Positions 51,653 to 61,530 of a stretch of DNA of 64,000 nucleotides are shown in pieces. The DNA lies in the NCBI RefSeq assembly GCF_030867145.1, contig NC_134415.1:13308417-13372416 (forward strand), read 5' to 3'. The notes under the pieces were generated by a model, which was not told where the DNA came from, did no database searches, and worked only from the letters and a program-made list of their open reading frames with translations. The translations under genes and the position numbers were made by a program. Origin of the DNA: Opisthocomus hoazin. Its lineage: Eukaryota > Chordata > Aves > Opisthocomiformes > Opisthocomidae. Numbering within the stretch: the first letter of the stretch is position 1; every line of letters begins with the position of its first letter.

Positions 51653-52148
51653 TAAATAAAATGTATAAAGTTAATTGCTAAATAACCCTGTCACTGTCTA
51701 TTATCGCTACCATAGTAGTTATATGTTATACCAGCAGTATCATAGTAAGAATCGCCCAGACTAAAGAAGGATGGACTTTGATGAAACCTAGCAGAGCACA
51801 GCAATGATGGGACTGGACTTGGTTTTCAACAACTGGCACCCACCAGCTTCATCAAGATTGACATCTCCAACCTGCAGACTGTGGGCACAGGCCGCACCGG
51901 ATACATCAGCCATGAGCTCCAGATGCAGCAAGCGACCGCCCATCACCACACATCACCTCTCCTGTCATGGAAGACCGTTACGATAGGTGGAGCCCAAAGT
52001 CATGGATTAAATGAACTCAACGGACACTTTAGAGTGATGATCCATAGACTAAGGGAATGATACCTGGAGACAGGGGAAGGGGTGGTGATCAACTGGACAA
52101 CGGGGGACCTGGGCATGACGTAGATGGTATGGAATAAGGGGTGGATAA

Positions 52149-52575
52149 TGTCCTGGGTTCAGCCAGGACAGGGTTAATTTTCACCAGAAGCCAGGAGGGG
52201 ACCCAGCCGGGTGGGCTGACCCAACCTGGCCAAACAGAACAGTGTATTGGACACCATGTGCCGCCATGCCGGGTTCCGGCTGGGGGGAGCGGGGCGGCAG
52301 GAAGTCGGTCATGGCTCGGGAGTGTGCGTGGCAGCGGGCAGTGAGAGCGGCTCTGTCCGTTCCTGCTGTTTGTGTTGTTACTGTTGTGCTTTGTTGTTAT
52401 TATCCATATCGCTGTCGGTCCTGCTCCCTTTGTTTGCTGTTCTGTTAAACTGCCCTTATCCCCACGCTAGAGTTTTTGCCCGTTCCTCTCCCTTCTCCTC
52501 CCCACCCCAGCGCGGGGAGGGGCGGCAGAGCGGCCTCGTGGCCCTGTTGTTGCCGGCCACGGCCAAACCGTAACA
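52149..52575 (+). repeat. 3' LTR of the ERVL-type element
   Basis: A 427-bp LTR starts TGTCCTGGGTTC directly after a purine-rich stretch and ends CCGTAACA, giving the usual TG...CA ends. It lacks a clear AATAAA. It is related in its upstream context to the LTR in SCCPDH intron 5. Confidence 0.75.
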
Positions 52576-52676
52576 ATTCTGATGCCCAGACGGTAAATCG
52601 TGCAGCTGACAGAACCATTCTAAGGACTGATCGCCAGTCAGAAGGGGCCATATCGTGAGATTCTCCTACAGCCTGC

Positions 52677-53441
52677 TGTCCCCATCCAACGTCGGGGAGG
52701 TTCCGATACGATCCAGGGGGACAAGACTGAGACACAAAGGAGGCCAGGTGCCGCGCAAGCCTGCAAGCTTTATTCCAACAAACCGTGAGCTGAAGGCGGG
52801 GCAGGGGGAGAACAGAGAGAGAACGGGGGGAGGAGGCGAAGGAGAGAGCAAGGAAAAGGGAAAAAACAGGTCCCAGGCGGCGTCAGATCACCCGAGTCAG
52901 CCAGGGACGGCCCGCCACGAGCCCGGCGACGCCCAGCAGATGGCGCCCTTCTCCCTCGAGGCGAGGCGTCCTGCGGGCACGCAGGAGGGAGCGGGCACCG
53001 CGCGGCCTAGCGGCCCGGGCGCGCGTGCGGCCCGCCGTCTCCTCAGGCAGGCTGTTGGCGCCTCGGGCCCGGCCGTCCGCAGCTCGGCGCCGCCGCCTCT
53101 CCAGAGGCACGGCGGCCCCGTCGGGGAGCGGTGGCCGCGGTCAGACGGCGATGTCGAGACAAGTCCGGTTCCATAACGCCCTGCTGTGCCTGTATAAGGT
53201 TCGTGGTAAACGAAGCCTGGAGACCACGAACTCGTATGGATTTCCGAACTTCCTCGATAACCGCGTATGGGAAGTAAGCGTCCTCTGGGGCTTGGCCAGG
53301 CTTATGTACTGCAGGCATAGCTTGAAGGATAGAAACATCTCCTTTGCAGAGCACAGCAATCCTACATTTATCTAACGATACGTTCAGCTCTCCGACGAGC
53401 TTCAGTGGTCCCGTACGAGTCAGAGGCGATGTAGGAGCCAA
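52677..53441 (-). mobile_element. Probable minus-strand retroviral fragment (gag-like frame plus LTR end)
   Basis: On the minus strand a 132-codon frame (53441-53043) includes a block, PYAVIEEVRKSIRVRGLQAS, that looks like the start of a betaretrovirus-type capsid domain. It is followed by very CpG-rich sequence, a pyrimidine-rich stretch, an AATAAA signal (minus strand, about 52767-52772), a GT-rich element and a possible LTR end at 52677 (TGTC on the plus strand). That order fits gag joined by deletion to a 3' LTR of an ERVK-like element. Recognition is weak; an unrelated CpG island is the main alternative. Confidence 0.4.
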
Positions 53442-53793
53442 AGGGGGGAGGTGGGGGATTAATAAGTGACATGTGCGATACTGATCTCTCTCATTGCGCC
53501 TCTAAAATTTCGTCTGCTAAAATATATAAGGTAAAAGTTTTCATTCTTAAACCAGCTATTTGTATGACAAATGTTTTTCCAATGCTAATATCTGTACTGT
53601 TGCTGAAATTATGTTTCCCAACACTGCTATATAGCCAGTGAGGAGAGTCTGTATAATATTTCTGGCTGAGGAGACACTCCTATACAATTCAGATTTCCAC
53701 TTATGTAAGTATTTAGGAGTTTGTGTCAATGGGATGTCCAAAAGAGAAAGGGCACATTTTATACAAACACGTCTTTCATATTTCTTTTCATAG
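53442..53793 (+). other. Non-coding, intron-like sequence before AHCTF1 exon copy
   Basis: AT-rich sequence ending in a good polypyrimidine tract and acceptor AG at 53792-53793. Only the last dozen or so bases resemble the sequence before the exon at 63963. Confidence 0.4.
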
Positions 53794-53991
53794 AGAGCTC
53801 AAGTTTTGGCCACGTCTGCTTCTGCCTTTCCTGGCTTTACACCGAAGTCTATTCTCAAATCCAGCCTTCGCACCGCACGCCCAGCAAGTCCCTATGAATC
53901 TTCAGGACAATCAGTTACTCCCCCTCTACGAGCAAAGGAACCTAAACTATCTTTCGTGGAAGAGAACTCGAATGCAAAATGGACTGTTGGG
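53794..53991 (+). pseudogene. AHCTF1: AHCTF1 exon copy, out of order
   Basis: 198 bp, phase 0 to phase 0, with good splice sites (GTAAGC donor at 53992). It encodes RAQVLATSASAFPGFTPKSI and a VTPPLRAKEPKLSFVEEN block. By homology and by the exon at 63963 it should come after the exon ending LLETPLVVK, yet here it lies before the exon at 54194, which belongs earlier in the gene. It is therefore a duplicated exon, best explained by a tandem-duplication junction in the next 200 bp. It is open, so it could in principle be spliced, but joining it to the next exon would change phase (exon 54194 starts in phase 0, so it remains in frame). Confidence 0.75.
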
Positions 53992-54193
53992 GTAAGCTGG
54001 GCTGCAGTCAGTGATTTTTGTATGACTTTGTAAAATTCATGTAAAGGCTCTATATATAGACTGTGATTTGCTTTACCTTTTTTTTTTAAAAAAAAGTTTG
54101 TAAACAGCAGTGTCACTGAATTTGTCGCTTAATTTTGCCACTTAATCTTCTGGGAATTAGTTCACTTTCTGATTTACGCTTTTCAATCATCAG

Positions 54194-54341
54194 AATGATT
54201 GTGATCCTCGCTTGAGAGAGAGAGCAGTTGCCAGACATTCCCTATTAGAGCACTACGGCAAGATCCTTCCCAGAGTTCAAAGGAAGCTGGCTGTAGAGAG
54301 AGCCAAGCCTTATCGTTTGCCTTCATCAGCCTTAAGAGAAG
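54194..54341 (+). CDS. AHCTF1: AHCTF1 exon (end of helical region)
   Basis: 148 bp, starts in phase 0 and ends after one base of a codon (donor GTAATT). It encodes [13 protein letters not shown], then [17 protein letters not shown] and [10 protein letters not shown]. This matches the end of the alpha-helical domain of ELYS (AHCTF1), the nucleoporin and chromatin protein that seeds nuclear pores after mitosis. First of five exons that splice in perfect phase on this strand. The earlier exons (beta-propeller and most of the helical domain, some 900 residues) are not found upstream in the window. Confidence 0.85.
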
Positions 54342-54427
54342 GTAATTTTTAGGGGGGGGACTATGATGGGCAACTAACCATCACTTTGATGACCCCACGC
54401 TGACATGTTTTCCCTCAAGCTTTACAG

Positions 54428-54578
54428 CCACAAGACCAAAGCCTTTATCAACCATAGCAAAACAAGCCAATGAAGGAAAACTGCATTCAATGGCAACTTT
54501 CAGCAGCAGCGTGTTGTCCAAAATCAGAGAAGTGTGGGTAGCAAATGAGCAGCAGACCAGTTTCTCACCATATGATAG
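54428..54578 (+). CDS. AHCTF1: AHCTF1 exon
   Basis: 151 bp with acceptor tttacAG and donor GTAAGC; its phase fits the exons on both sides. It encodes RPKPLSTIAKQA and SSSVLSKIREVWVANEQQ, matching the ELYS segment just after the helical domain. The intron before it is only 86 bp. Confidence 0.85.
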
Positions 54579-55130
54579 GTAAGCAGCCTTTTAACAAAGT
54601 TCAGTCTTGAGGCATATGTTTGGAGGGAGAGAGAGAAAGAGAAATCCATTTGAATTAGGTTAGTGTTTTGGAGGGAAGGTGCACCTGAATAAAGCTTTGT
54701 GTGGCTTTTTTTTGCACATACAATATATGACACTTAAGAATCAATACATCATAAGTAATATGTGTCGAGAGAAAGTTTGTCTGCTAGAATAATCTTATTT
54801 ATGCAAATACATGTATTTACATTGTGGTGAATGTGTTTACCATGTTTCAGCTAGCTGCAACTAAACCTATGGTTACCCTCAAGCTGTTGGTGGATGAATT
54901 TTGATAGACTGGACTGTGTGATCAAATAGTGATCTTACACCACTTCCTGCCCACTTTCTGCCTCGTTTCTGCCCTTTTGCAGTTAGAAATAGGCAGAATT
55001 TTAAAGAGCGGAAAAGAGGCTCGTAGATGTCTGACTATTTTCCTACGGGTGGTACGGTGAAAGAAACTTGACTCCTGCTGTCGGGACTTCAGGGGAATGA
55101 AAGAGAGTTACATTTTCCTTCTAATTCTAG

Positions 55131-55238
55131 TCCCAGAGCTACAGAACCAGCCATCAGAACACATCCTCTCCCTGATGCAGAGTTACGCGATGCATTTGTT
55201 GGGACACCAGTTACAAAATATTCACAAAAAAGTTCCAG
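55131..55238 (+). CDS. AHCTF1: AHCTF1 exon
   Basis: 108 bp with acceptor attctAG and donor GTAGAG; phases fit. It encodes SPRATEPAIRTHPLPDAEL, then DAFVGTPVTKYSQKSS. The ELYS counterpart has a similar LPxxEL..AFxGTPxxKxSQK pattern. Confidence 0.8.
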
Positions 55239-55513
55239 GTAGAGTAGATCGACAGAACAAATATTTCAGAGAGGTCTTGCTACTCATGTCTGGAGATATA
55301 TATCTGTGTGTGTACTTCTTGTGTTTGCAATGTCTGCTGTTTGCATGTGGTTTTGTACCTGTTCAAGAGAAGGTCAATTTAGGGACACGGCTAAGTGGAG
55401 GGTTTGAAGAGGTCCCAGCATTGAAATGTAGATGCATTTTCTTCTGACAGGAGAATGACATCACTTGAGCAACTTGTAATTGGATTGCTCTTGCCTCAGA
55501 GGCAGTGCTTTAG

Positions 55514-55990
55514 GAAATGACAGAATGGTTTGGGTTGGAAGGGACCTTCAAGATCCTCTAGTTCCAGCCGCTGCACCACGGGCAGGGCCACCCTGCGCTA
55601 GAGCGGGTTGCTCAAAGCCCTGTCCAGCCTGGCCTTGAACGCTGCCACAGAGAGGGCATCCCCAGCTTCTCTGGGCAACCTGTGCCAGTGCCTCACCACC
55701 CTCATCGTCAAGAAATTCTTTCTTACATCTAATGGAAATCCTCCCCCTTTTGGTTTAAAGCCATCACCCCTTGTCCGATCACTGCAGTCCCTCTGCAGCT
55801 TTCTTGTAGGCCCCTTTCAGGTACTGGAAGGCTGCTCTAAGGTCTGCCTGCAGCCTTCCCTTCTCCAGGCTGAACAGCTCCAACTCTCTCAGCCTTTCTT
55901 CCTAGGAGAGGTGTTCCAGCCCCCTGAGATCAAATTTGTGCCCCTTCTCTGGCCCCGCTTTGACAGGTCCATGTCCTTCCCGTGCGGGAA
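55514..55990 (-). repeat. CR1 3' fragment in AHCTF1 intron
   Basis: Antisense CR1 with a weak tail 'tgacagaatgg' at 55517 and the usual antisense phrases ('ggttggaagggaccttcaag', 'ggccttgaacgctgcc', 'cctgtgccagtgcctcacc'). It is diverged and lies between AHCTF1 exons at 55238 and 56206. Confidence 0.88.
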
Positions 55991-56205
55991 TGATGAAGTA
56001 CGAAATGTAAAGAAATCATTAACTAAAAGAAAATGCCCGTAACTTGTTCATGGGCCTGGTACATAACCCCATCAGTGAGGGTTCACTTGGCTGTCTTCTT
56101 CATTAAGGCTATTTGTGCTATGTGTCACCACGGATTTCTTGAAATGCAGCGTTATTGTTTTCATTTTTTATTAATGTTCCAATGTTAAATTGTGTATCTG
56201 AACAG

Positions 56206-56401
56206 GCTGCTGGATTTGTTGGCTCGTCCTGTTTCTTCGTGCTCTGCAGCACAGGGTGGCAGCTGGCAGTCACCATGCACAGCTGCTCCTTCCTTCATGG
56301 CATCCAGCCCATTGAAATCCAGCATGCTCGGTTCCATCTCACAAAACAAGTTCGCCAGAGCATCGGAGCTGAAGTTACTGGAGACTCCTCTTGTGGTTAA
56401 G
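56206..56401 (+). CDS. AHCTF1: AHCTF1 exon
   Basis: 196 bp with acceptor tgaacAG and donor GTTTGT; it ends in phase 0, matching the phase-0 start of the exon at 63963. It encodes LLDLLARPVSS, a Ser/Pro-rich stretch and ASELKLLETPLVVK, which matches the ELYS RLLDL...ASEL.LLETPLVVK segment. The intron that follows is 7.56 kb because it contains the PEX26/TUBA8 block and a CR1. Confidence 0.85.
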
Positions 56402-56920
56402 GTTTGTGTTTTGGAAAAACAGTAACAACCAACCAAACCAAAAGCCCGTAGCCTGTAAACCTGGTTTCAAATGAAACCCCCAAAGTATGTAACACCAACC
56501 CTGTTGGATTCCACTTGTGGAATATTTTCAGTCTGCCTGCGGTTATTGTGTAGACAGTCCTTTTGGAAGCAGTACGTCGGGAAGAGTCTTGAAGAGGGGA
56601 AGTTTTGTTCTGAGTTAATGGCAGGATGCATGTTGTGCCATAGCTTTGTGAAATACACTTGTTTTTTACGGCATGGAGCCAAATAAATTAAAACAGGACT
56701 TTTCAATATACTTGGATACTTCAAGACGCTATGTGTAGCTGAAGCAGCTCATTCTGCAAGTGCGCAGTGGCCCTGTATAGTCTGCCTTGCACACCTACAA
56801 GCCAGAGGAGATCTGCTTCAGTGTCTTAACCCAGTTCAGTGAATGACAACTGAGTGAGGTCAGCTAAGTGATGTCGGTCTCTGCCAAATTCAGTGATGGC
56901 TGTGTGATGCTAAAGACTGC

Positions 56921-57003
56921 AGGACAATCTGTTACTCCCCCTCTACGAAGATCATCAGAATGATCGTGATCCTTGCTTGAGGGAGGGAGCAGTTGCCAGA
57001 CAG
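56921..57003 (+). repeat. Chimeric mini-copy of two AHCTF1 exons
   Basis: The first part (56921-56948) matches the middle of the 198-bp AHCTF1 exon (53.9 kb copy), and from 56951 the sequence matches the acceptor and first 40 or so bases of the exon at 54194. The rest of the 198-bp exon and the 200 bp intron are missing. The order is the same as in the 53.8-54.2 kb arrangement. Confidence 0.75.
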
Positions 57004-57109
57004 TGTGCCAATTCACCCTGCTGTGATCCCATTTCCTTCTTCTTACAAGTGGAAAACATACAAGATCTAGAAGTTTAAATACAAGTTTTCTGCTAGACTG
57101 AACTTGCCC

Positions 57110-58375
57110 TTTAAACACTGAAGAGAAGCTCATGACAGCCGTATTCACCTTGAAGCCTGTTGGACACCAGTTGACAAACTGGAAGGATCTGTTGGTCTTG
57201 ACGGTAGCAATTGCTATGCTGACGTCTTCAGGAACTACATCGCCACGGCAGAGCATGCCACAGGCCATGTACTTCCCATGCCTTGGGTCACACTTCACCC
57301 TCTGCTTGCTGGGCTCAAAGCGGGAGGCTGGTGATTTCAGCCACCGAGAGCTGCTTGTGATATGCTCTGTCAGGGGACACGATGGGGGTGTAGGTCACTA
57401 AAGTGGATGCGCGGGTAGGGCACCAGGTTTGTCTGGAACTCGGTCAGCTCCACATTGAGCGCACTGTCGAAGTGCAGAGAGGCGGTGATGGAGGAGACAA
57501 TCTGGCTGATGAGGCGGTTGAGGTTAGTGCAAGTGGGACGCTCGATATCCAGGTTTTGGTGGCAGATGTCATAGACAGCCTCATTATCCACCATGAAAGT
57601 GCAGTCCCAATGCTCCAGGGTGTGTGCGTGGTCAGGATGGAACTGTAGGGCTCCACCACAGCACTGGAGAGCTGAGGGGCCGGGGAGATGGCAAACTCCA
57701 GTCTGCACTGGTTTCTGTATTCAGTGGAGAGGCGTCCCATCAGTAAAGAGGTAAAGCCAGAGCCAGTACCCCCACCAAAGCTGTGCAAGATCAGGAATCC
57801 TTGCAGCCCAGAAGAGGCACCAGCCTGAAAGCCAACAGGAAAAGTGAAAGAATAAGTGAACATATCTTTAAATGACACCCTCAGATAGAGACAGCAACAC
57901 CCACACCCAGTGAACAGCTCAAAAGTCAGCAATTTTTCCAGAAAACCCTCATTGTCTGTCTTCCGCTGTAAATCTCAGGGTAGAGTATCAGTAGAGCGAT
58001 ACTGATTTTTTTCTTACAATAATAATGCTATAGCACTATTTCAGGTTTTCCATTTAAGTCTTCCATTGATATGAAAACTAAGATGGGACATTTGGGACCT
58101 GCATTTCTGTGTTCTGAGCCAGTAACAATAGTAAAAGCAAAATGAGAGCCGCTATAAAAAAAAAATATATGTGGTATTTCCCTTCCCACCCTCCTAAGGT
58201 CTTGCTTCTAATTTAACAGTGCACACCATCTTGCGGATACGATCTAATGCCATGCCAATTTTGTCTTTGCCAGTGGTGTAGTGGCCACGTGCATCAATAT
58301 TTGCTGCATCTTCCTTTCCTGTGGTCAGCTGTTCCGGATGGAAAAGCTGCCGGTAGGCACCAGTCCGCACTTCAA
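57110..58375 (-). pseudogene. TUBA8: Alpha-tubulin pseudogene with intron (TUBA8-like)
   Basis: Minus strand. Exon-3-like part 58375-58227: [31 protein letters not shown] and LDRIRK, with a splice acceptor before it. Exon-4-like part from 57824: [19 protein letters not shown] (the GGGTGSG nucleotide-binding loop), then AFMVDNEA-like, [33 protein letters not shown]-like and [12 protein letters not shown] blocks, ending near 57130 after WCPTGFKV. The frame is broken by a 2-bp loss near 57622 and another indel near 57400, with a third near 57325; the first exons and the C-terminus are absent. Introns with splice acceptors argue against a retrocopy. TUBA8 is inferred from its place after PEX26 on the same strand; the paralogue cannot be proven from these residues. 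Confidence 0.85.
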
Positions 58376-59039
58376 CTGAACAAGAGAGAGAAACAGCGTA
58401 AGCTTGGAAGAGGTAATTCACCAAGGCCGATAACGTCTGCAAAACAAAGGGAGCATTTTATGTTGGCAGAAAATGGTATGGAAGATCTGCATGTTGAAAA
58501 ACAAAGTACAGAGGTGAGGAGTATGATCTGAGATGTTCTCCGTTTCGAAAAAAAAAGAAGTGGACTCTGCTCTAAATGTAAGTTGCTGTGTTATACAAAT
58601 GAATTCATTTACCAGATGAGGGACGTGCCATGCTGTGGTAAAATTTCAGCTCTATATGCTGATCAGATACAGGTCCATCAAGCAACTCCCCGCTTTCCTG
58701 ACAGGACAGCCCTAGAAGGCAATCGCTCTGCCAAGAGGTACTCACTCACCTTGTGGCACTCCAACCTGACTGAGGCAGCGGCTGAGTCTAAGAGAGCTCA
58801 GCCTGCCTCTCAGTCTGTACCTTCTCTCTTGGAAAGAGCCGAGGGTGGAATTTACAGAAAACTGGCTTTTGTGGAGCTACATCTCTCCACATGGATTGCA
58901 ACTGGAAACATTAGAACCAAGCCCAAACAGCAAGTTCCTAGCCACCCAGTTTTGCATCTCCCAAGCACGATACATTTACACAGACCAAATCTATTAAAAG
59001 CAACTCTTCTCTTTAACCATAATGGAATTTTAAAAATTG
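58376..59039 (-). other. Space between PEX26 and tubulin pseudogenes
   Basis: It should contain the tubulin 5' exons and the last PEX26 exon, but neither could be recognised. A 167-codon frame on the plus strand (58583-59086) looks like nothing known and is treated as chance. Confidence 0.35.
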
Positions 59040-61530
59040 GAAATCTTTATAATGCACCCGGGTCTAATCTCACCACCACCAGGTAAAGCAGAAAAGTAGC
59101 CAAGAGCATCTTTTCGTAAGGAAGTAAATAGCAGTGGCTTCACGTGGACCTCAGTGCTCCACGTAGTCATGTCAACACGGTCAAGAGCTTTTGGGACAGA
59201 GCACCTGGAATACAAGAACAGAGGCTGTTAGGGCAAAGGAAAGTAAAAAAAGTAATCCCATGGATACAGATAACACGAAACCAAGATACTAAAGTAAGAC
59301 TGTTCTTAGTTTGATTGCATGAGAGTTGGGTCGGGTGGGTTTTTTTAGAATAAGGAACAGAGAAACATTACCATTTTATAATACAATTCATTACACCTTT
59401 TTTTAGGCAGCTACTTTTTTATATGATCTTCTACCACAGTAGTGCCAGCTTCTCTCCTGGGAGATCATGTCAAGTGATTTACAGTTCTGGAGGAGCAGCA
59501 GTACTTCAAATGCCAGACATGTATTGTTCTGCATGGGCTCGACTGTGAATAGAGACGAAGCAGAGCATACACAGAGCCAAAAAAATGTACCCTTAAAGGA
59601 TTGCTAGGTAGTTTTAGTTTCCCTTTTGCACCTTTGGAAAAAAAAAACAACAAACCACATTTATTGTGAAGTGCTTTTGAACCTGGAAAATAATTACCGT
59701 CTCTTGACGTCTGCAGAGACTAAACACGCTTAGTAATTGTCAGCAAATGGATCACTAAGTTTCTCTGATACGCAACAGGACTTCCTCGTGGCTGGTTTCT
59801 CACGACAATATTCTTAATAAATAGCTAATACTTCCTACCCTTTGTTAGTAAGGGAGCAACTCACTTGAAATAAAACTATAAAAAAGAAGACAAACGCAAA
59901 CAACAGAGGGAAAGCCTACCCAGAAGAGTTTCTGTTGCTCCATCTTGCTGCTCTTCAGCAGCCGAGTGCATCTCTTCCCGTTGAGTCCACCGACATCGGC
60001 TGTCACAAACGGTCCCAAGAAACGCTAGCTGCTGCTGGCTGTCGAAAACATCACAGCCGCGCACAAGCTCTGCTGCCCCCTCAAACCGGCCAAGAGGAAG
60101 CAACACGTGCAACAGACAGAGCTCCAGCAGTGAACCAGACTCGGGGAGGCTCTTACTGGTTTGGTCTCTCAGCCAGCTGCTGCCAACCTCCAGCATCACC
60201 AGGGCCTCTCTCGCTTTGCTGTGTAACAGGATGCTGAAACACAAGAATACCAGAAAACACTAACTCTTTGTAAAAGCTGAGATCACTGACAGTTACTCCC
60301 CACAAACAGCTACATGGAGACATATGTCAGGGTCTGCACCTGAAGCACAGAGAGATTACCGAGGCGCACAACAGGTGCAAGCACTGATGTTACTTTCTCA
60401 ACATCATTCCTTTTCTATTTTACCACCGTAAAGTGATCAGCTGGCCTACGGGCAGGCTCCAGCACTCACAGGTCAAGATCAGGCCTGTCCCAGGTTCCGC
60501 TTTCATCCTCACCTACACCACGCAAAGTCGAAATATCGCTCAATATTCAAGTCTGGCCTGCTGTTACACCTAATGCAAGCCCTGCGTGTATCTGGCAGCC
60601 ACAGATGGAAACTCACCACAGCTCCAGAACTTTCAGAGGCAGATGTTCAAGGACATGTTAACACTGTAGGACCCAAGACAGAACTTCCCTCCACCGGTTC
60701 ATCTCAGCCAGCGCCGGAATCCCCACAACACAAAGGGAGCACTTCTCTTCTGCAGAACTGGTAATGAAGAAACACCTCAAGAAGCGCTTCTCACAACCAC
60801 CTTTCCCTCGCGTCCCTTCCAGGGAGCTGCAGCCTGGCCTAGGCACTCTATGGTTCTCCGGCAGCCGCTTCCCCTCCTTTCCCTCTCCTCGCCCCCCACA
60901 AAAAGGCAAAGCCAACCCCCCGAGAAGATGCGCAGAGTCTGTCTCTCTAGGGGGGCGTGGGAAAGGCTCTGAGCACGCCGCAGAGCCCCGCAGCTCCTTT
61001 CATACCAGGCACATCAATACAGACAGGCCGTTGGCAAACGGCAGCCAAAGCCAAGACAGGTTTTCAACAGCTGCCAACTCGCTTTTTCAGCAAAAAGTGC
61101 CACCTTCCATTCATTTAGCTAACAAAAAGCTAAGAAAACCAAGGCGAGCACCGCGGGTGCTGCTGCCGTTCACACAGATAACAGTTATATTCGAACCTAA
61201 GAGACCCCTAACCCCCCGCCAAAAAATTCCACTTCATTAAACCCCAAAAGCCCTGCATTAGGAACAGCAAAACCCCAAACGGGGCAGAGGCGGCTGCGGT
61301 TCGCAGCCAGCCTGACGCCGAGGCCACCTCCCAGCGCCGCCCCGTCCCGGCTCCGCACGCCCGCTCGCACCTCTCGGGGCCGGTCCCGGGGCCCAGGCTG
61401 TCGCCGCCCGCCTCACGCCTCTCCACAGCGGCGGCCAAGTCCCGGTGCAGCACCAGCAGGTCCGCCGCCTCACCAGCAGCGAGGCCGCATGGGCCGAGGC
61501 CGGGGGCCAGGCCAGCAGCTCGCTCCTCAT
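59040..61530 (-). pseudogene. PEX26: PEX26 pseudogene (peroxisomal biogenesis factor 26)
   Basis: Minus strand, four exon-like blocks. Block 1 (61530-61371) starts MRSEL and continues, one base out of frame from about 61474, with EAADLLVLHRDLAAAVE. Block 2 (60749-60617) has [20 protein letters not shown] and a stop TAA at 60658-60660 where the family has Tyr. Block 3 (60233-59920) is open: ILLHSKAREALVM, SWLRDQ, LHVLLPLGRFEGAAELV. Block 4 (from 59204) carries the C-terminal membrane anchor LLATFLLYLVVVRLDP, preceded by two TGA stops (59167-59169, 59140-59142) at likely Trp codons. Functional PEX26 anchors the PEX1-PEX6 AAA complex to the peroxisome membrane. Introns, splice sites and the CpG-island 5' end show a DNA-level copy. 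It lies upstream of tubulin on the same strand, as in human 22q11. Confidence 0.9.

Larger units (their letters stand above)
49867..52575 (+). mobile_element. 5'-truncated ERVL-type endogenous retrovirus
   Basis: Plus-strand proviral remnant. It begins abruptly within pol (end of the reverse transcriptase/connection region) at the edge of the AHCTF1 inverted arm, continues through RNase H and integrase, then about 0.5 kb without an envelope-like frame, a polypurine-like stretch (52130-52147) and the 3' LTR (52149-52575). No 5' LTR, gag or protease is present. Order and lack of env fit ERVL-like elements. In-frame stops and a frameshift make it defective. Confidence 0.85.

Noticed and set aside
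57110-58375. Tubulin as a processed retrocopy
   Set aside because: Splice acceptors and an intervening intron separate the two exon blocks, and it is joined to PEX26 in ancestral order.
58583-59086. 167-codon plus-strand frame between the PEX26 and tubulin pseudogenes
   Set aside because: No family resemblance; it overlaps the decayed PEX26 anchor exon on the other strand.
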